Assembly: GCA_020404895.1 (NCBI GenBank)
Contig: JADBWK010000017.1
Span: forward strand, 16,489 to 80,488
Origin: Pseudanabaena sp. M085S1SP2A07QC
Lineage (GTDB): Bacteria; Cyanobacteriota; Cyanobacteriia; Pseudanabaenales; Pseudanabaenaceae
Direction of reading: 5' to 3'
Length of the DNA stretch: 64,000 nt
Part shown: positions 23,120 through 32,386 of the stretch, piece after piece
Position numbering within the stretch: position 1 is the stretch's first letter
How the letters are laid out: every line of letters starts with the position of its first letter
Notes under the pieces: generated by a model
Database searches by the model: none
What the model saw: only the letters and a program-made list of their open reading frames with translations
What the model was told of the DNA's origin: nothing
Made by a program: the position numbers and the translations under genes

Positions 23120-24424
23120 TTATTTAGGAACGTAAGTTGAACCATCAAAAAAAGTTTCTACTCCTCGTGAAGTTGAAATGGGGATATTGGTATCAGGAAC
23201 CCCGATCGCTTTAGCTGCATTTTTCCAAAGGTCTTCACGATTTACGGCATCAATGGTTTCTTTTGTCTCAAACCCAGCAGGCAAAGGATTCCATCGATGA
23301 TATTCTCTTAGGAACCAGAGATCATGACTTTTGTATGGATAAGAAACTGAGATGCCATCATTTGACCAATACTTAATAGAATTAATGGAATTGGAGCTAT
23401 CTATTTTTAGTCTTTTCATGCTTTGTTTGGGACTGTTTTGAAAAAGCTGAGAGAAGATTTTGATCGGCTCTGATATAAGATTACGGTTTGTAAAACTTAG
23501 TGCTAAAAGTGTATCTAATTCCTTAGCATTGGCTGGATCATCACACCAAATCTGAGCTTCCATAATTGCCTGAAGTATTGCTTGAGTAGCGATTGGGAAT
23601 TTATCTACCCAATCAGCCCGCATTGCCAAAATCTCCCCTGGGTAATTGCGCCAGATTTCGCCGATCGCGATCGCAGGATCAGCCAAACGTGATTCAATTA
23701 ATTTGAGCGTTCGCCAGCTATCTAGACAGAGTAAATCAGCTTTATTTTGTTTAACTTGCGGAATGATCTCATCAAATGGAATCTCCAGAATATCGATATT
23801 CTGTTTAGGAATTATATCCATCGAAGCCAACCAATATCTTAGCCATAAATCGTAATTACTACCTAATTCTGCGATCGCGCCATGCATTGGCTGACCAAAG
23901 AACTTAGCAACATCTTGCCAAGGCGAAAAAGTAGCCCGTTTAAGCTGAATGCCAAAAGGCTTGAGCCGTCTAGAAACAACAATATATCCGCCATGAGTAT
24001 GGAGCCGCATCAGTACATACATGGCGGTTTTGTGTGGTCGGTTGACTAAGCCCTCATTCATTAATTCAGGTAAAGGACTATAAAAATGTCCGCCATCAAT
24101 ACCATCATCACTTGTGCCTAATTCAGTTCCAATTGCCGTGCGATCGCAGATATTTTGCCAAGATTTAAATGGAACCAGTTCCACATTAGTCATGCCATAT
24201 TTGGCAAATAGTTTTTTATTTTGGGCAACTAAAATTGGCGCAATTTCAAGCGATGGAATTATACCAAGCCGAACTGATTGTACTTCTGGGATGTCAGACA
24301 CCTTCACTTCAGGAGTAATCGGCAATGACTGATTTACTGAGGTTTTAGGCGTACAATTACTCAGCAATACTGTACTTGCTGCTACGCCAAAGCTAGTTAG
24401 GAGCTTACGTCTAGAAAGTTGCAT
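23120..24424 (-). CDS. NrtA/CmpA-like ABC transporter binding lipoprotein
   Basis: 434 residues. The start (SRRKLLTSFG followed by TVLLSNC) combines a twin-arginine-like motif with a possible lipobox, so export and lipid anchoring are likely. The mature part follows the nitrate/bicarbonate/sulfonate type of periplasmic binding protein: VRLGIIPSLEIAPILVAQ, ELGTSDDGIDGGHFYSPLP and YWLASMDIIPKQNIDI. Nitrate, bicarbonate and other anions are all possible. No permease or ATPase is adjacent. The NitT/TauT-type ATPase and double permease at 32736-35990 are the nearest candidates (inference). Confidence 0.75.
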   Translation of the reverse strand: MQLSRRKLLTSFGVAASTVLLSNCTPKTSVNQSLPITPEVKVSDIPEVQSVRLGIIPSLEIAPILVAQNKKLFAKYGMTNVELVPFKSWQNICDRTAIGTELGTSDDGIDGGHFYSPLPELMNEGLVNRPHKTAMYVLMRLHTHGGYIVVSRRLKPFGIQLKRATFSPWQDVAKFFGQPMHGAIAELGSNYDLWLRYWLASMDIIPKQNIDILEIPFDEIIPQVKQNKADLLCLDSWRTLKLIESRLADPAIAIGEIWRNYPGEILAMRADWVDKFPIATQAILQAIMEAQIWCDDPANAKELDTLLALSFTNRNLISEPIKIFSQLFQNSPKQSMKRLKIDSSNSINSIKYWSNDGISVSYPYKSHDLWFLREYHRWNPLPAGFETKETIDAVNREDLWKNAAKAIGVPDTNIPISTSRGVETFFDGSTYVPK

Positions 24425-24444
24425 AACATAAAAAGCAGAGATTA

Positions 24445-24509
24445 AGATCTCCGACTTTTTCTAAGCTAGCAAAGGTAATTTGCAAATCCACAAAAAAAGT
24501 CGGAGATCT
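24445..24509. repeat. 16-bp perfect inverted repeat with 33-bp loop
   Basis: AGATCTCCGACTTTTT (24445-24460) and AAAAAGTCGGAGATCT (24494-24509), between wecB and the NrtA-like gene. Possibly a terminator for wecB. Confidence 0.7.
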
Positions 24510-24571
24510 GGGCTGTTACAAGTGTCTTCAGTGGGGATCTGCGCCTTTACAGATTTCTTTTACTGACCTAC

Positions 24572-25681
24572 TTAGCTTAAGAATGAACTAACTATATCTA
24601 GGATACGCTGACTGGATTTACCATCGCCAAAGGGATTAGCAATATTCGCCATTTGGTCGTAGGCATTGCGATCGCTGAGTAGTTTAGAAGCGGCTGCCAC
24701 AATATCATTAGTTTCTGTACCGACCAGCTTGCTTGTGCCTGCATCAACCGCTTCTGGACGCTCAGTAGTAGAACGCAATACCAATACTGGTTTACCGAGG
24801 CTAGGAGCTTCTTCTTGTAAGCCACCTGAGTCACTCATGATCAGGTAACAGCGCTGCATCGCCCCAACCAATTGTTCGTAATCCAAAGGTTCCACCAAGA
24901 AAATACGTGGATGATTGCCTAGTTTCTCTATTAAAGGCTCTCTTACTACAGGATTAAGATGCAGTGGGAGTACCAGAGCCACATCAGAAAAATCTGCCAA
25001 AATCTGCAACCATGCTTGGATGATTTGAGCTAATGGCTCTCCCCAGTTCTCACGACGATGGACAGTTGCCAAGATCACCCGATGGGCTGCCCAATCTAAG
25101 CCCTTAATCTCACATTTAGGAGATCGCCCTGAGACATACAACAACGCATCGATGACGGTATTACCTGTATTGTGAATACCCTTTTTTACACCAGAAACTT
25201 GGAGGTTTCTAGCTGAGGCTTGGGTGGGCGCAAAATGAAGTTGGGCAATTTGTGAGACTAAACGACGATTTGCTTCTTCAGGAAATGGATTAAATAGGTT
25301 GTCTGTCCGTAGTCCTGCCTCCACATGACCGACTGGAATTTGCTGATAAAAGGCAGCCAGAGCCGCTGCAAATGCCGTAGTCGTATCACCTTGGACTAAA
25401 ACAATATTGGGCTGAATCTCCTTGTATAACTTCTCTAAACCGATCAAACTGCTACAAGTGATTTGGGTGAGAGTTTGCTTAGGCAGCATGATATCTAAGT
25501 CATAATCTGCTTTAAGTTCAAACAACTGCATCACCTGTTCCACCATTTCTCGATGTTGCCCAGTTAAAATCACCGAAGTTTGGAACTTCGGATTATTTCT
25601 GAATAGATGAATGATCGGCGCAAGTTTAATTGCTTCTGGACGAGTACCTAAAGTAATACAAACATGGAATTGAGTTGACAC
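24572..25681 (-). CDS. wecB: UDP-N-acetylglucosamine 2-epimerase (non-hydrolysing)
   Basis: 369 residues, full length for the family. Characteristic blocks: TLGTRPEAIKLAPII, TGQHREMV, VQGDTTTAFAAALAAF, PVGHVEAGLRT, FPEEANRRL, HRRENWGE, DSGGLQEEAPSLGKPVL and ERPEAVDAGT. It interconverts UDP-GlcNAc and UDP-ManNAc for surface polysaccharide. No other polysaccharide genes are adjacent. ATG start, preceded by TAAGGA. Confidence 0.93.
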   Translation of the reverse strand: MSTQFHVCITLGTRPEAIKLAPIIHLFRNNPKFQTSVILTGQHREMVEQVMQLFELKADYDLDIMLPKQTLTQITCSSLIGLEKLYKEIQPNIVLVQGDTTTAFAAALAAFYQQIPVGHVEAGLRTDNLFNPFPEEANRRLVSQIAQLHFAPTQASARNLQVSGVKKGIHNTGNTVIDALLYVSGRSPKCEIKGLDWAAHRVILATVHRRENWGEPLAQIIQAWLQILADFSDVALVLPLHLNPVVREPLIEKLGNHPRIFLVEPLDYEQLVGAMQRCYLIMSDSGGLQEEAPSLGKPVLVLRSTTERPEAVDAGTSKLVGTETNDIVAAASKLLSDRNAYDQMANIANPFGDGKSSQRILDIVSSFLS

Positions 25682-25823
25682 AATAATCCTTACTTAATTA
25701 TGTTACGCCGAACGCAGATGATGAATCTCTTGTTAGTAGCTCAGCAGGGCAACCACGGGGGATTGCCCCTACTTACCTGAATAATTCATGTTCTGTAGGG
25801 GCTGCGGGTGGTGCGTGCCATCC

Positions 25824-26645
25824 TTAAACCTCGTCTATCACAGGAATTATATCTGCGGAAGGTGAGGTAATAATTAATTGTGGTGAAACGGATACAGCTT
25901 TAGGTGCTTTGCTACTGCCAAAGACAGCATGAATCCCTCTTAAGGTGGCAATAATCAGCACACTAACAACAACATATTGAGCAAGCTGAATTGCAAAAAT
26001 TGGCGTTTTTAGTAAAGCTTGCAAAGAGATGTTATTGGTGGAAGATGTGGTTCCCAACTGGAAATCGCTATCTTGCGATGAGTGTGTGTTTTCTAAATCA
26101 GAATCTAGATAATTTGTTGCATGAATATTTGGTAAGGGTTCGAGAAAACTTGTGTCTCCAAACATTTCATCTAGATCAGGACTAGAGGCTGAAGGATTAT
26201 TTTCGCTATTTGCGCGATCGCTACGATCATGCATAGATTTTAGTGACAGTACTGGTAAAGGAGGTATTTTAGGACGTTGTCTAGACTCCGTGATTCCGCC
26301 ATTTTCATTAATATTGAGATCTTCTTGCTCAACCAAATAAATTTCCTCAGTCCATGCAGGTTCATCACATCCTGTTTGCTGCCAAGATACTGAGATTGTC
26401 GAAACATTCTTAACTTCAAGGGTAATAAACCACTTTTTGAGCATCCCCACTAGTACCTGCCGATTAGGAATTCGCACCTCATCGTCCAACGATCGCAGAT
26501 CTGACTCAATTAAAATTTCTAAGCGATCACCCTCACGCTCAACGTTTGCTAGCATTGCTTGAGACTTGAGCAATCGATTCATTAGCGATGCGATCGCATT
26601 AACGTTGCCCTGTTTGGCTTGTTCAACTAGTGGATTTTGTGTCAT
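25824..26645 (-). CDS. Conserved cyanobacterial protein with C-terminal membrane helix
   Basis: 273 residues, function unknown. The N-terminus (about 1-105; NPLVEQAKQGNVNAIASLMNR, DRLEILIESDL, VGMLKKWFITLEV) is a compact domain I have seen at the start of many cyanobacterial proteins, without an assigned role. A long acidic, Ser/Pro-rich linker follows (110-215), then one membrane helix (about 228-247, LAQYVVVSVLIIATLRGIH) and a short tail. It is probably anchored with the N-terminal domain in the cytoplasm. Confidence 0.6.
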   Translation of the reverse strand: MTQNPLVEQAKQGNVNAIASLMNRLLKSQAMLANVEREGDRLEILIESDLRSLDDEVRIPNRQVLVGMLKKWFITLEVKNVSTISVSWQQTGCDEPAWTEEIYLVEQEDLNINENGGITESRQRPKIPPLPVLSLKSMHDRSDRANSENNPSASSPDLDEMFGDTSFLEPLPNIHATNYLDSDLENTHSSQDSDFQLGTTSSTNNISLQALLKTPIFAIQLAQYVVVSVLIIATLRGIHAVFGSSKAPKAVSVSPQLIITSPSADIIPVIDEV

Positions 26646-26737
26646 GGCATCAACCTCGGATGCTAATCCTAAAAATTAGTTTTCAAATTAAGCCAAATGT
26701 ATCAGATATTTGCACCTATAGCTGTCGCCAAACAGAA

Positions 26738-26858
26738 ATTCTCATTATGAAACCGATTTAGGTGTTTCCAGCGCCTTTGGCGCTGGAAACACCTAAATCG
26801 GTTATTTGAAAGCCCGCCTACGGCGGGCTTTCAAATAACCGATTTATATAATGAGAAT
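26738..26858. repeat. Compound palindromic element
   Basis: The outer pair ATTCTCATTAT / ATAATGAGAAT encloses two large hairpins: GGTGTTTCCAGCGCC(tttg)... and TTTGAAAGCCCGCC(tac)..., with the shared arm AACCGATTTA. The same modules (TTCTCATTATA, AATCGGTTTT, AAAGCCC.CCTACGG, GGTGTTTCCAGC) are rearranged at 50090-50180. It occupies part of the 716-bp gap from 26646 to 27361, in which no gene is visible. Confidence 0.75.
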
Positions 26859-26880
26859 TACTGGTCGCCAAAACTAAAAA

Positions 26881-26957
26881 GTAAATGAGGGCGATACTCA
26901 CCCCATTTACAGCTAAAACATAGAGTGGGCGCTTTGCGCCCACTCTATGTTTTAGCT
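26881..26957. repeat. Two adjacent hairpins
   Basis: GTAAATGaGGG.../...CCCCATTTAC at 26881-26910 and a perfect 47-bp palindrome at 26911-26957 (AGCTAAAACATAGAGTGGGC, centre GCTTTGCGC). Confidence 0.7.
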
Positions 26958-27010
26958 AGAAGCTACCGCGCATGACTTTATTTAGCATTGTCTCAACCTG
27001 TGAGGCAATA

Positions 27011-27118
27011 TATAGCAACGTAAGAGATAGATAGGACAATTCAAAACCCAAAAGATGGCAGAGCGAAGCTCTGCCATCTTTTGGGTTTTATGTCCTAAGC
27101 AAAGCTTACATTGCTATA
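27011..27118. mobile_element. 108-bp palindromic element, copy B
   Basis: Identical base for base to 14294-14401 except the 3-nt loop of the central palindrome (GAA here, TTC there), so the palindrome is flipped relative to identical flanks. Confidence 0.85.
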
Positions 27119-27171
27119 GATAATATCCGTACCCAAAATAATCTATCTCAAACTCACCCATAGGATTATCA

Positions 27172-27226
27172 AACCGAACTTTGAGACTTGCCTCACCTTC
27201 GTCGAGGCAAGTCCCAAAGTTCGGTT
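27172..27226. repeat. 55-bp palindrome
   Basis: AACCGAACTTTG.GACTTGCCT / AGGCAAGTCCCAAAGTTCGGTT around CACCTTCGTCG. Non-coding, same general type as the other intergenic palindromes. Confidence 0.7.
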
Positions 27227-27361
27227 CATTATGAATTTCTCCTAAGGAGATTTTCAAGAGAAAATATACCCATGCGTATTGGCAGGTTTTGGAATAAATC
27301 TATAGGTAAGCCATTGACTTATAACTAAACCTGCCAATACAGGGATTTTATTTTAGGGAAA

Positions 27362-28123
27362 TTACCTAAATTCAATTTGCTGTTTAATGGAAACTGCCTG
27401 ATTAAGGGCTAAAGAATTCCAAAAGGAACGAATTTGATTACTGACTGTTTGCCACTGTGAATAATGAAAGAAATGCTTTCCCTGATCACTCAACCAAAGA
27501 CGATCCCTATCTTTAAGATACAATCTCCATTTTTGGTAGGCATTTTCGCCACCAATAACATAGTCGTCTAATGCACCACAAACTAACATTGGCACAGCAA
27601 TCGGTGTGGGTGCGATATATATAGGTGCATAGAGAGAATGGGGAACAAAAGAATTATCGAGATCTTGTTTCAGTAAATTGGCTAGCCAAGACAACATCGC
27701 TTGATCGCGATAGCCAAATAGATAAAAGGCTGTGCGCATTAGCATTGTTTCACGGCTACAGCCCATTAACTGACGTTGCTCGTAATAGTGACTATGCCAG
27801 CTAGTTGCTAAGTTAACTCCCACTGATAACAAAGTGAGCGATCGCACCTGTTCAGGATATTTCTTGGCATAGAGCCATCCGACCAAACCTGCAATGCCAT
27901 GACCAACTAAATGGACGGAGCCTTTACAAGTTTGTAAGTATTCGTGCAATGTAGCGATCGCTATATCTAGATCGATTGCTTCGTCAGGGTTTTGGCAATA
28001 TTCCCACTGGGCGATCTCATATTGTCGCGATAGCGATCGCAATAGTTGTAAGTCAAAACGGCGTAAGGATTGACTGGTGCAAATACCAACAACTTCAGGT
28101 GATGTGGACTGTTTAAAGGTCAT
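27362..28123 (-). CDS. Alpha/beta hydrolase-fold protein lacking the nucleophile serine
   Basis: 253 residues with a clear alpha/beta-hydrolase layout: LVGHGIAGLVGWLYAKKYPEQV (nucleophile elbow and following helix), an acid-site loop CGALDDYVIGG and a C-terminal His in GKHFFHY. The elbow should read GHSxxG; residue 76 is Gly (codon GGC, one base from Ser AGC). Asp and His are retained. The protein is therefore either inactive or a non-catalytic binding protein, unless this is a sequencing error. The wider family covers lipases, thioesterases and C-C hydrolases; the substrate is unknown. Confidence 0.75.
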   Translation of the reverse strand: MTFKQSTSPEVVGICTSQSLRRFDLQLLRSLSRQYEIAQWEYCQNPDEAIDLDIAIATLHEYLQTCKGSVHLVGHGIAGLVGWLYAKKYPEQVRSLTLLSVGVNLATSWHSHYYEQRQLMGCSRETMLMRTAFYLFGYRDQAMLSWLANLLKQDLDNSFVPHSLYAPIYIAPTPIAVPMLVCGALDDYVIGGENAYQKWRLYLKDRDRLWLSDQGKHFFHYSQWQTVSNQIRSFWNSLALNQAVSIKQQIEFR

Positions 28124-28414
28124 ATGGGGATAATTTTATTGCTATTAATTATTATTAAGATTTTAAATATTGATTGTTATTCCATCTAGAGAAAAGAAAG
28201 GAGTGAATGACAAAATGGTTACTTTTACTAAAATCCATGTCAGTAATCCCTGTAAAAAAGCATTTCGCCACGCACTCCTGCCAACGCATTTGAACTATGT
28301 GAAATGAAGCATGCTGAGTCAAGCCGCATCAGAACATAATCGACACTCTAGCACTATTGATAATAATAATCAATAGTATAAAAATAAAAGCGGCGCATAG
28401 CGCCGCTTTTATTT
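28124..28414. other. Intergenic region without a supported gene
   Basis: 291 bp. Two very short overlapping plus-strand frames start at 28207 and 28215, after AAAGGAG, and run 28-30 codons. Neither has a recognisable product. A GATAATAATAATCAATAG repeat tract precedes the terminator at 28381. Confidence 0.4.
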
Positions 28415-28416
28415 TT
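28381..28416. terminator. Intrinsic terminator of the WD40 kinase gene
   Basis: AAAATAAAAGCGGCGC / GCGCCGCTTTTATTTT around ATA, touching the stop codon of the minus-strand gene and symmetric enough to work in both directions. Confidence 0.85.
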
Positions 28417-30379
28417 ATTTAGGTTGTAATTGCCAGACCTTGACTGTGCGATCGGCACTACCACTGACTAGGGTTTCATCCTTAGGATTAAAACTGAGTG
28501 ACAGAACTGGAGCCTCATGTTGATTGAGGATTTGCATCGATTTACCTGTTTTTACGTCCCAAATTTGAATTGTTTTATCAATTCCACCTGAGGCGATCAC
28601 GCTGCCATCGCGATTAAAGTCAACCGCTAACACCCCGCCTACATGCCCAGAGAGAGTACGAATGACTTTGCCAGTGCTCACATCCCAGATTTTTACGGTT
28701 TGATCCTGACTACCACTGACCAGTAATTTGCCATCAGGGCTAAAGGCGATCGCATTTACAGGCGCAGCATGTCCAGTCATGCTACGAATTGATTTACCTG
28801 TATTCACGTCCCAGATTTTAATAGTTTTGTCAAAACTGGCACTGGCGATTCTTTTACCATCTGGATAAAAAGCGACAGAGACGACCTTATCTTGATGACC
28901 TTCAAAAGTTTGTAATAGTTCACTTTTACGCCAATTCCAAAGCTTGAGGGTTTTATCAGCACTGGCGCTAACTAAAGTATTTCCATCAGGACTATAGGCA
29001 ACACTGTAGACCTGTCCACTATGTGCTTCGATGTTCCTTACTGGTTTACCACTACGGAAGTTCCATAATTTGACTGATTTATCTATACAGGCAATAGCAA
29101 AAGTACTTCCATTGGGATGTACAGCGATCGCATTAATTCCCGAAATCGAGCCAAGGTGATTTGATAAAGTTCCAAAAGACTGATTATCACGGGTATTCCA
29201 TAACTTTAAAGTGCGATCGTAACTACCACTAGCAAGACTAAATCCATTAGGGAAAAAAGCTACAGCTCTCACCCAACCTGTATGCCCTTTGAGAATCTGC
29301 CGTAATATATAATTAGAAGTTACAGGCGCAGGCTCAGTAACGGTAGGAGTCGGGGTAGGAGTAACGGCTAGTTTGGGGAAATATTGAGAGAAATTGATCA
29401 CCCCCCAACTAATTCCTGCAATGCAGACTAGTGCGATCGTCCAACGATTCGTATTTTGACTAAAAGTAAATGTGGGCATTTGGAAACTTTCAGCATCTTG
29501 CATGGGCAAGTTATCAAGATCGTAGAGAACTTCTTGAGCAGTCTGATAGCGATCTTCAGGATGATGCTTGACCATGCGATTGAGAATGAGCGCTAATTTA
29601 GGATGAATTGTTGAACCCATCTGCCAGTCAAGCAAATTCAGATCTTCGCGGCGCACTAGCTGGCTAGGATGTAAACCCGTGAGTAGTTGTATCGCAGTTA
29701 AGCCAAGGGCGTAAATATCACAACTAGGAGTAAAATTTCCAAGGGCTTGCTCAAAAGGCATATAGCTAGGCGTGCCGAGGACGACTCCATTCTGAGCTGC
29801 CGTTGCATAGATCCCTTTGAGAACTGCAAAATTAGTGAGTACAAAATGCTGTTCATTGTCATTGGCAAATTGATTAACACTCTGGTTATCTCTGGGATTC
29901 TGTTTACGACGAATTAGATTCCTCGGACAAATATCTCCATGCACCATATTAGAGCTATGGGCAGTATGCAGGCTAGTCAACAATTGCCGCAGAAATTGAA
30001 TTACTTCTGACTCGCTATAGAGTTTCCCTGCCGCAGTTTCATCGCTAAGACGAGTTCCATTGATCGCTTCTTCTACGATATAAAATTCCTCCTCTTGTTC
30101 AAAATAGGTTGTAATCTTTGGAAAGTCAGTACTGCGATCACTAAGTTGTTGCAATTTAGGAACTTGATTGCGAAATAGCGATCGCGCCCAGTCAAGTTGC
30201 AGATTAGTTTTATTAATCAGACAAAAACTTTTCGCAATCCAGCGCGGCATTTCCGCAGCAACGGTATCTTCAACTAAGTAGGTTTGCCCATAGGAATCAT
30301 CAGCAATCGTTTGTACAACTCGAAAGCGTCCGCCCAACAGATTTCCAAACGCTTTACCTATCGTTTGTGATGTCGCCAT
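28415..30379 (-). CDS. Kinase-like protein with WD40 repeats, probable pseudokinase
   Basis: 654 residues: a Ser/Thr kinase-like domain (about 15-285), a membrane helix (about 312-330), a Pro/Thr linker (PTPTPTVTEPAPV), then seven WD40 repeats (about 355-654; GHTGWVRAVAF, SASADKTLKLWN and similar) forming a propeller. Beta-3 Lys50 (WIAKSF) and catalytic-loop Asp149 (VHGDICPRNLI) are present, but DFG reads NFA (Asn183, codon AAT). The metal-binding Asp is thus lost, suggesting weak or no phosphotransfer. Hanks-type WD40 kinases are common in filamentous cyanobacteria. The frame opens at TTG 30403; ATG 30379 with AAGG upstream is preferred. Confidence 0.85.
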   Translation of the reverse strand: MATSQTIGKAFGNLLGGRFRVVQTIADDSYGQTYLVEDTVAAEMPRWIAKSFCLINKTNLQLDWARSLFRNQVPKLQQLSDRSTDFPKITTYFEQEEEFYIVEEAINGTRLSDETAAGKLYSESEVIQFLRQLLTSLHTAHSSNMVHGDICPRNLIRRKQNPRDNQSVNQFANDNEQHFVLTNFAVLKGIYATAAQNGVVLGTPSYMPFEQALGNFTPSCDIYALGLTAIQLLTGLHPSQLVRREDLNLLDWQMGSTIHPKLALILNRMVKHHPEDRYQTAQEVLYDLDNLPMQDAESFQMPTFTFSQNTNRWTIALVCIAGISWGVINFSQYFPKLAVTPTPTPTVTEPAPVTSNYILRQILKGHTGWVRAVAFFPNGFSLASGSYDRTLKLWNTRDNQSFGTLSNHLGSISGINAIAVHPNGSTFAIACIDKSVKLWNFRSGKPVRNIEAHSGQVYSVAYSPDGNTLVSASADKTLKLWNWRKSELLQTFEGHQDKVVSVAFYPDGKRIASASFDKTIKIWDVNTGKSIRSMTGHAAPVNAIAFSPDGKLLVSGSQDQTVKIWDVSTGKVIRTLSGHVGGVLAVDFNRDGSVIASGGIDKTIQIWDVKTGKSMQILNQHEAPVLSLSFNPKDETLVSGSADRTVKVWQLQPK

Positions 30380-30479
30380 GAGAACCTTACTCCAACCACA
30401 CAACTTGTTTAATTATAATCTAGCTTTACCCCGCCTTCGACGGGATAAAACTAACTATTCTTAGGTATTCAGATTATAA

Positions 30480-31019
30480 CTAGCCCTTTGATGTTGGCAC
30501 AACATAGAGAATGCCAGAAATTAACGTAAGTGCGACTGCGATCCAGAAAAAGGCGATCGCATAGGGAATTTTGACCAATAAAGCAGCGATCGCCACGATT
30601 TGCATTACGGTTTTTGCTTTCCCCCAAAAATTTGCGCCGATAATTTGCGGTTTACTGGTTTCACCAGAAGCTTCCTGACTCGCAGTACTCGGCGCACCAC
30701 GCCAAGCCGTGATCAATAGTTCTCGCGTAATAATTAAAAATACGGCCCAAGCAGGAACCTGACCAAGTTCAATGAACAACAAAAATAAGGCGATCGTCAG
30801 AACTTTATCGACAAGGGGATCAAGAAATTTCCCCAGTTCAGTTATTTGATTAAGTTTTCTTGCTAAATACCCATCCAGCCAATCGGTAATTGCGGCGATT
30901 ATAAATACACTTAAAGCAATTAAGCGACTAAGTTCGCTATCTTGCCAAAGAAACAGTCCAAAAATAATCGGGATAGCAATTAATCTCGATAAAGTTACCC
31001 AAGTAGGCAATGTAATCAT
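30480..31019 (-). CDS. pgsA: CDP-diacylglycerol-glycerol-3-phosphate 3-phosphatidyltransferase
   Basis: 179 residues with several membrane helices and the CDP-alcohol phosphotransferase signature DWLDGYLARKL...GKFLDPLVDK, including all the aspartates. LPTWVTLSRL at the start is typical of PgsA. It makes phosphatidylglycerol phosphate, precursor of PG, which photosystems require. A frame extension to GTG 31058 lies inside a palindrome, so ATG 31019 is chosen. It is 47 bp downstream of the GT2-GtrA gene on the same strand. Confidence 0.92.
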   Translation of the reverse strand: MITLPTWVTLSRLIAIPIIFGLFLWQDSELSRLIALSVFIIAAITDWLDGYLARKLNQITELGKFLDPLVDKVLTIALFLLFIELGQVPAWAVFLIITRELLITAWRGAPSTASQEASGETSKPQIIGANFWGKAKTVMQIVAIAALLVKIPYAIAFFWIAVALTLISGILYVVPTSKG

Positions 31020-31023
31020 AAAT

Positions 31024-31076
31024 AACCAAATAATATATAAATTGCTGCTAAGCAGCACTTTATATATTATTTGGTT
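31024..31076. repeat. Palindrome spanning the GT2-GtrA stop codon
   Basis: AACCAAATAATATATAAA / TTTATATATTATTTGGTT around TGCTGCTAAGCAGCA. It includes the stop of the upstream gene and ends 5 bp before the pgsA start, so it may control coupling. Confidence 0.7.
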
Positions 31077-32326
31077 TGGGTGACTCTCCAGCTAAGTTTG
31101 AGATTAAACCAGAAGTTCCAAATTGTGACGATCGCGATCGCGATGAGATTAGCGAGATATTTATTTATATGTAAATTGTTATAAAGAAAATTGAGAATAA
31201 TTAAATTTAATCCAATTCCCACTAAACAAATAAGATTGAACTTCACAAATCGCTTAATTAATTTTCTCCGCCCAAATTGTTGCTGAGCAAGATCCCGAAA
31301 TGTCCAAAGATCATTCCAAAGGAAATTATTGAGAACTGCCACTTCAGCCGCAATTATCTTACTGCGTGTTAGTCCCCATCCCATAGTAGAAGCATCGCTA
31401 AGTAAATAGAAGATTGCCATATCGACAAATACGCCACTAAAGCCAACAAGTCCAAATTTGAGAAAACGTTTGACAGGAACTCGTAATTTTTCACGTAGTT
31501 TGGTAATTCGACCACGCGATCGCAAGCGCAATAGATGCAAAATATAATCCACATATTGTCGCCAAGTTACCTTGCTCTCGCCTTCTTGCCGTTCTTGAAA
31601 TACATAGCCAACCTCAGCAACAGAGCCAATATTGCCGCGACCAAGTACTTCGATCAAAATTTTGTAACCTAAAGGATTCATCGGGTAATTTGCGATCGCG
31701 CTACGCCTGACCATAAAATAGCCACTCATCGGATCGGAAACTCGACCGATTACATTAGGAAGAATGAGCAACCCTAGCATCTGTGCGCCCCTTGATAGAA
31801 CCCGCCGCATAAATCCCCAATCACTGACACCACCTCCCTCAACATGGCGACTAGCCACCACTAAGTCTGCTCCATTCACCATCTCATCAAGCATCTTAAT
31901 CAGCGTTTCTGGCGGATGTTGTAAGTCTCCATCAATTACACCTAAAATCTCTCCCTGCGAAGCTTGCCAACCACGAATCACTGCTGTCGAAAGCCCTTTT
32001 TCTCCTTGCCGACGCATTACGCGCAATTGAGGATAGTTTGGCATGAGATCTAGTCCAACTTGCCAAGTCAAATCTGGACTATCATCATCAACGATAATTA
32101 ACTCATAGTTTTCTTGGAAATAATTATTTAATAGCTGAGTCAGGATTTCCACTAACTTTGCTAAATTCTTGCTCTCATTGTAAGTGGGTACAATTAGTGA
32201 AAATTTAACTGATTTCTCCAGTAGCTGAGAAACTTGATCAAAATTTGACTCATCTACACTTTCAGCGAAGAGAAGTTCATTAACTTGAAATGTGCCCAGA
32301 GGAACAGAGATGAGAGAGTAGGACAT
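31067..32326 (-). CDS. Polyprenyl-phosphate glycosyltransferase (GT2) fused to GtrA domain
   Basis: 419 residues. The GT2 domain (about 40-270) has FSLIVPTYNESKNL, LIIVDDDSPD, the DxD-like VIDGDLQHPPE and SDPMSGYFMVRR, as in dolichol/polyprenyl-phosphate mannose synthases. The C-terminal half (about 285-410) is a four-helix GtrA domain (FLKFGLVGFSGVFVDM, FRFNLICLVGIGLNL-like). Such fusions charge a lipid carrier with a sugar and probably flip it across the membrane for wall or glycoprotein modification. It lies upstream of pgsA. Confidence 0.88.
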   Translation of the reverse strand: MSYSLISVPLGTFQVNELLFAESVDESNFDQVSQLLEKSVKFSLIVPTYNESKNLAKLVEILTQLLNNYFQENYELIIVDDDSPDLTWQVGLDLMPNYPQLRVMRRQGEKGLSTAVIRGWQASQGEILGVIDGDLQHPPETLIKMLDEMVNGADLVVASRHVEGGGVSDWGFMRRVLSRGAQMLGLLILPNVIGRVSDPMSGYFMVRRSAIANYPMNPLGYKILIEVLGRGNIGSVAEVGYVFQERQEGESKVTWRQYVDYILHLLRLRSRGRITKLREKLRVPVKRFLKFGLVGFSGVFVDMAIFYLLSDASTMGWGLTRSKIIAAEVAVLNNFLWNDLWTFRDLAQQQFGRRKLIKRFVKFNLICLVGIGLNLIILNFLYNNLHINKYLANLIAIAIVTIWNFWFNLKLSWRVTQTK

Positions 32327-32386
32327 TATCTAACAATTAAAAAGAATTTTATGGCGATCCAATCTAAGGAATTGGGTGATTATTTT

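Noticed and set aside
28207..28307. Two overlapping 28-30 codon frames after a GGAG
   Set aside because: Spacing to the ribosome site is poor for both, and neither product resembles anything; kept only as a note.
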